A stretch of 64,000 nucleotides of DNA from Chitinophaga chungangae. Lineage in GTDB: Bacteria; Bacteroidota; Bacteroidia; Chitinophagales; Chitinophagaceae. Positions 60,335 through 64,000 of the stretch are shown piece after piece. The stretch spans positions 1-64,000 of the forward strand of contig NZ_JAGHKP010000006.1 of NCBI RefSeq assembly GCF_017742215.1. The letters run 5' to 3'. The notes below the pieces were generated by a model. The model saw only the letters and a list, made by a program, of their open reading frames with translations, was not told the origin of the DNA and ran no database searches. Made by a program: the position numbers and the translations under genes. Numbering within the stretch: the first letter of the stretch is position 1; the number at the start of each line of letters is the position of its first letter.

Positions 60335-62686
60335 CTAATGTTTCAGCAGCACGCCGTCGAAAAGCTTGAGAATGCGTTTGTATTCGTCTGTCCAGCTGGC
60401 GGGCTCCGTAAAACCATGATCTTCCACCGGGTACACCGCCAGTTCCCAGTTGTTTTTACCCAGCTCGATAAGCCGCTGCGACAGCCGCACAATGTCCTGG
60501 AAATGCACGTTGGTGTCTACCATCCCGTGGCACATCAGCAAATGACCTTTCAGCCCTTCCGCAAAATAGATCGGGGAGGAGCGGCGGAACGCGATGCTGT
60601 CTGTATACGGTTCGTTGAGGATGTTGGAGGTATACCCGTGATTGTAATGCGCCCAGTCTGTAACGGACCGCAAGGCAGCGCCCGCCGCGAAATCGTCTGG
60701 CGTGGTGAACAGGGCCATGAGCGTGATGAAACCGCCGTAGCTGCCGCCGTAAATGCCGATGCGCTTGGGGTCCACGCCATGCTGCTGCGCGAGGAAACGC
60801 GCGCCGTCTACCTGGTCGGTAAGGTCTTTGCCGCCCATGTGGCGATAAATGCCCGTGCGCCAATCCCTGCCGTAACCCGCGCTGCCGCGGTAATCGATGT
60901 CCAGCACGGTGTATCCGAGGTCGGCAAGCAGGTTGTGGAACATGTATTCACGGTAATACTGGCTCCACCATTTATGCGCGTTTTGCAGGTAACCCGCGCC
61001 ATGCACGAATATCACTGCGGCCCCATTGCGTTGGGCAGCCCCGGGCGTGTAAAGCCGCGCGTGCACCATTTGGTTGTCGCGGGCTTTGAAGGTAACCACG
61101 TTCGCCTCGCGCCAGGGATACGCTTTAAACTCGTCCGTCATCGCCAGGTTCGTGATCTGTACGGGTTTTGCGCCGGGTTTGTTTTCCTGGAGATACATTT
61201 CCCAGGGTTTGTTGGATGCGGAATAACGGTAGGCGATCCATTTTTCGTCGGGGGAAAGGCTTACGGTATGCGCGCCGGTCATGGCCGTGATACGCTCTGC
61301 CTTGCCGCCGACAACCGGCAAACGGTAAAACTGTTTTTCACCGGGATGCACTTCGTTGGTGGTAATGTAGAAATATTGTTTGTCCCGCGACAGCCCGGCT
61401 TCCTGTACTTCGTAATTCCCCTGTGTGAGCGCTTTTTTCTGGCGGGTGTTTACGTTAAAAGTATAAAGGTGCGAATAACCCGTGGCTTCGCTCTGGAACC
61501 AGCAGGTGTTTTCGTCTATCCATCCCAGGCTGCCCCAGTTGATGCCGGGCCCGCCCACCCAGGCTTCGTCGCGCTGGCGGTCGAGCGGTTTGAGCGCGCC
61601 GGTGGCCGCGTCCAGCAGCATGATCCAGCGGTCTTTATTGTCCTGCGAACGGATCTGCACGATGGCGTTCGTGCCTTTTTCCGACCAGTACGGGCCGTTG
61701 ATGATCACGCCGCGCGTTTTTTTCACGGTGTCCCTCCCCGGGTAATCTTTCACATAATCGGGTTTGTCGTTAATACCGGGAATGGCAGACGTTTTGACCG
61801 CGAGTACGGTGTCTTTTAACCGGTCGAACACATACGATTCGAACGATGGCTGCGGCGTGCCTACTTTGGCATTGGTGCGCAGTTCGCCCGTGAAACCGCT
61901 TTCCGTCACGAAGTTAGGCACCATGGCGCCCCGGCTGGGACCGGCCTCACGGAATACGCGGTATACGACGAAGCGCCCGTCCGGGCTTACGCGGGCGTCG
62001 CTGAGCGAGCGGTCGTCCAGGTAAAGACTGCGCAGCTGTTCCGTTTTGGGAAGACTATTATTAAACGCCGTGGCGGCGTCGGTTTTTGCTTTTTTTTCTT
62101 TGAGCACCTCGAACAGTTCCTGCTGCTGGTCTTTCAGGTATTTGTCCTGCGCGCCCAGATGTTCCGTGCGTGGGGCGGGTTTGGAACCGTTCACGAAATC
62201 GGTGAGCTGTTCGGTGACGCCGGTCTGTATTTCCCAGCTGTAAATATTGCGGTTGCGGCGGAAGAGAATGCGGCTGTCGTGAAAGCCGAACCCGGCGCCG
62301 CTTTCCAGGTCTGACGTGTGGGTGATGCGGGTTTCTTTGCCGCTGGCCAGGTCGCGGAGAAACACGTCTCCCTGCCAGGTGTATACCATCTGCGTGCGCG
62401 CGGTGTTATAATCGGCGTTCGCCATCACCTGGATGTGCTGGCGTTCCGCGGGCAACGTTTTGCGGGGCGTTTGCGCGGTGAGGGTAATGCTGTACAGCGA
62501 ATCAGCGGGCGCCTTTTCAGGGTTCCAGGAAAAATAAACGGTTTTGCCGTCCGCTCCCCAAAACAGGTTGTCCGGTGAAGTGCCGATCCATTTCGGGTCG
62601 CGCATGATCTTTTCAATGGTCAGCTGCTGGGCACAGGCGGCGGAAAACAGGAGAATAGCGGCCGGCAGCAATATTAGTTTCCTCAT
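60335..62686 (-). CDS. S9 family prolyl oligopeptidase/dipeptidyl peptidase IV-like
   Basis: The 783-residue protein has a signal peptide (MRKLILLPAAILLFSAACAQ, possible lipoprotein). The N-terminal part is a beta-propeller (WNPEKAPADS..., FHDSRILFRRNRNIY). The C-terminal alpha/beta hydrolase domain has the catalytic triad Ser649 (GGSYGG), Asp724 (GMVDTNVH) and His757 (EDHGF). It probably cleaves peptides after proline in the periplasm or at the surface. A terminator follows at 60278. It is divergent from the histidine-phosphatase gene across 63 bp. Confidence 0.93.
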   Translation of the reverse strand: MRKLILLPAAILLFSAACAQQLTIEKIMRDPKWIGTSPDNLFWGADGKTVYFSWNPEKAPADSLYSITLTAQTPRKTLPAERQHIQVMANADYNTARTQMVYTWQGDVFLRDLASGKETRITHTSDLESGAGFGFHDSRILFRRNRNIYSWEIQTGVTEQLTDFVNGSKPAPRTEHLGAQDKYLKDQQQELFEVLKEKKAKTDAATAFNNSLPKTEQLRSLYLDDRSLSDARVSPDGRFVVYRVFREAGPSRGAMVPNFVTESGFTGELRTNAKVGTPQPSFESYVFDRLKDTVLAVKTSAIPGINDKPDYVKDYPGRDTVKKTRGVIINGPYWSEKGTNAIVQIRSQDNKDRWIMLLDAATGALKPLDRQRDEAWVGGPGINWGSLGWIDENTCWFQSEATGYSHLYTFNVNTRQKKALTQGNYEVQEAGLSRDKQYFYITTNEVHPGEKQFYRLPVVGGKAERITAMTGAHTVSLSPDEKWIAYRYSASNKPWEMYLQENKPGAKPVQITNLAMTDEFKAYPWREANVVTFKARDNQMVHARLYTPGAAQRNGAAVIFVHGAGYLQNAHKWWSQYYREYMFHNLLADLGYTVLDIDYRGSAGYGRDWRTGIYRHMGGKDLTDQVDGARFLAQQHGVDPKRIGIYGGSYGGFITLMALFTTPDDFAAGAALRSVTDWAHYNHGYTSNILNEPYTDSIAFRRSSPIYFAEGLKGHLLMCHGMVDTNVHFQDIVRLSQRLIELGKNNWELAVYPVEDHGFTEPASWTDEYKRILKLFDGVLLKH

Positions 62687-62749
62687 ACAGGTTGATAATG
62701 AATAATTTTTTCTAATTTGATGTCACAAGATAACAAACAACCCTGCACG

Positions 62750-63292
62750 ATGATGCGTAAAATGATAGCCGGCATGATGCTGGCGGGCATGATGGCCGCC
62801 TGCGGGCAGCAGCGGGGCGCCGAGCGGAAAGCGGTGCCGGTGGCGGAAGACAGCACGTTCCTGACGGGCACTTTCTTTTTGGTGCGGCATGCCGAGAAAA
62901 ACCCGGGCCGCGATTCCACGCTTACGAAAGAGGGGAGGCTGCGCGCGGGGAAACTCTACCGCCTGCTGAAAGATTCGTCCATCAGCCGCATTTACACCAC
63001 TCCTTTTAAACGCACCGTGGAAACGGGCGATTCGCTGCGGGTGCTCGGGAAAGTGGACATTGCGTTCTATCAGCCGGATTCAACCGGCGAATCGCTGCTG
63101 TACGAGATCAGCCGCCGGGGAGACTGGGGCAAACGCATCCTCGTGATCGGCCACAGCAACACGCTCATCCCGCTGCTTAGAAGCCTGAACGTCAAACCCA
63201 AAACCGATTCGATCCCCGACAAGGATTACGGCAATCTTTTTATTGTACATAAAGGTGTGCAAAAGTCGGTGCTGATGGAAAAAAGATATTAA
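62750..63292 (+). CDS. Histidine phosphatase family lipoprotein
   Basis: The start at ATG 62750 (or 62753) was chosen because it gives a compact lipoprotein signal ([20 protein letters not shown]); earlier TTG/ATG codons add about 11 residues. About 180 residues. The histidine phosphatase core has FFLVRHAEK with the phosphoacceptor His and Arg, [12 protein letters not shown], and VIGHSNTL with the second His. Unlike SixA or phosphoglycerate mutases it is exported, so its substrate is periplasmic or at the surface. It overlaps the convergent mgtE-like gene by 4 bp. Confidence 0.82.
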   Translation: MMRKMIAGMMLAGMMAACGQQRGAERKAVPVAEDSTFLTGTFFLVRHAEKNPGRDSTLTKEGRLRAGKLYRLLKDSSISRIYTTPFKRTVETGDSLRVLGKVDIAFYQPDSTGESLLYEISRRGDWGKRILVIGHSNTLIPLLRSLNVKPKTDSIPDKDYGNLFIVHKGVQKSVLMEKRY

Positions 63293-64000
63293 AGAAGAAT
63301 GCCTTTCAGGAAAATGTACGCCACGGTGAAATAGATCAGCAAACCCGTAACGTCTACCAGCGTGGCCACGAAGGGCGCGGAGGAACTGGCCGGGTCGGCG
63401 CCAGCGCGTTTCAGCAGCAGCGGCAGCATGGAGCCCGAAAGCGTGCCCCACAGCACCACGCCGATCAGCGACACCCCGAGCGTAAGCCCGATCAGGATGG
63501 TATGGTCGCCATAGGTATGAAAAAATGAATTCCAGACAAGAATGCGGATAAACCCGATCAGCCCGAGCACGCTGCCCAGCATGATGCCCGAGAGTAGTTC
63601 CCTGCGCATCACCCGCCACCAGTCCGCGATGGTCAGCTCGCCCAGCGCCATCGCCTGGATAATGAGGGTGGAAGCCTGCGAGCCGCTGTTGCCGCCGCTG
63701 GAAATAATGAGCGGGATGAAAAGCGCGAGCACCACGGCTTTGGCGATCTCGTCCTCGAAATAGGTCATCACGGAGGCGGTGAGCATTTCGCCGATGAACA
63801 GGATCACGAGCCAGCCCACTCGTTTTTTGATAAGGCGCAGCAGCGGCATGTCCAGGTACGGTTCGTCTAGCGCTTCGGTACCGCCTATTTTCTGGATGTC
63901 TTCCGTATGTTCTTCATTGGCGATCCAAAGGATGTCGTCGATGGTCACGATACCGAGCATCACGCCATTGTCGTCGGTTACGGGCAGGGCCACACGGTTT
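63289..64000 (-). CDS. mgtE: Magnesium transporter MgtE, C-terminal part (5' end outside window)
   Basis: About 237 codons are visible, ending at 63289. The window edge cuts the gene in a CBS domain ([20 protein letters not shown]). It is followed by the five-helix MgtE channel domain: [39 protein letters not shown] (the Gly/Asn-rich selectivity region), and the final helices near [18 protein letters not shown]. It conducts Mg2+ into the cytosol and is gated by Mg2+ bound to the CBS/N domains, which are missing here only because of the window. Confidence 0.93.
   Translation of the reverse strand, partial: NRVALPVTDDNGVMLGIVTIDDILWIANEEHTEDIQKIGGTEALDEPYLDMPLLRLIKKRVGWLVILFIGEMLTASVMTYFEDEIAKAVVLALFIPLIISSGGNSGSQASTLIIQAMALGELTIADWWRVMRRELLSGIMLGSVLGLIGFIRILVWNSFFHTYGDHTILIGLTLGVSLIGVVLWGTLSGSMLPLLLKRAGADPASSSAPFVATLVDVTGLLIYFTVAYIFLKGILL

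Overview
The window reads as a chromosomal segment of a Bacteroidota bacterium, most likely a Chitinophaga-like member of the Chitinophagaceae. The reasons are the GC-rich coding DNA with AT-rich spacers, the absence of Shine-Dalgarno-led starts, promoters of the TTTG/TAnnTTTG type, and many Bacteroidota-restricted families: DUF2851, DUF4954, AsmA-like, SdpI-like, ORF6N, LytS/LytTR and DUF1080 proteins. No rRNA, tRNA, CRISPR array or prophage was seen. The only mobile DNA is the end of an IS3-family element at the left edge.

Layout. 1-2.5 kb: an IS3 end, then a metB-like/hom operon (minus strand) driven from about 3.0 kb through a SAM-I riboswitch with terminator and two tandem structured repeats. 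3-4.7 kb: a DUF2851 gene facing an osmC gene, with two copies of an unusual 'hairpin cassette' between them. 5.3-15.3 kb: mixed housekeeping and envelope genes (outer-membrane protein, lipA, phosphodiester glycosidase, SdpI, AsmA, TrmH, thioredoxin, RluF, ORF6N). 15.4-19.1 kb: class Ia ribonucleotide reductase nrdB-nrdA behind a cobalamin riboswitch. 19.4-21 kb: a helical-repeat protein divergent from leuCDBA (21.2-25.8 kb). 25.8-31.3 kb: small unknowns, a barstar-like protein and a HAD-ATPase fusion. 31.5-36.5 kb: a D-galactonate (De Ley-Doudoroff) operon: lactonase, KDPGal aldolase, DgoD, transporter, DgoK. 36.5-40.6 kb: LytS/LytTR pair with an OmpA-like protein. 40.9-43.6 kb: cupin, membrane protein, DUF1080 and VanX-type dipeptidase. 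43.7-49.4 kb: an oxidative L-fucose operon with FucP. 49.5-51.3 kb: an MbnP/MbnH-like pair. 51.4-64 kb: RlpA, then tag/DUF4954/glmS, a 1206-aa TraB/GumN protein, an S9 peptidase, a histidine-phosphatase lipoprotein and the end of mgtE.

How the genes fit together. The carbohydrate operons turn D-galactonate into pyruvate and glyceraldehyde-3-phosphate, and L-fucose into pyruvate and lactate, which suits a polysaccharide degrader. The fucose set lacks an obvious L-fuconate dehydratase. Two riboswitches tie methionine-branch synthesis and ribonucleotide reduction to SAM and B12.

The least explained signals are three. First, the twin hairpin cassettes at 4419-4512 and 4648-4744 share a conserved core, while their 29-bp arms are unrelated in sequence and fold back the gene-proximal DNA. 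Second, the 55-bp tandem repeats overlap the metB-like start codon. Third, there are two large fusion proteins, HAD-ATPase and TraB/GumN-plus-C-terminal region.
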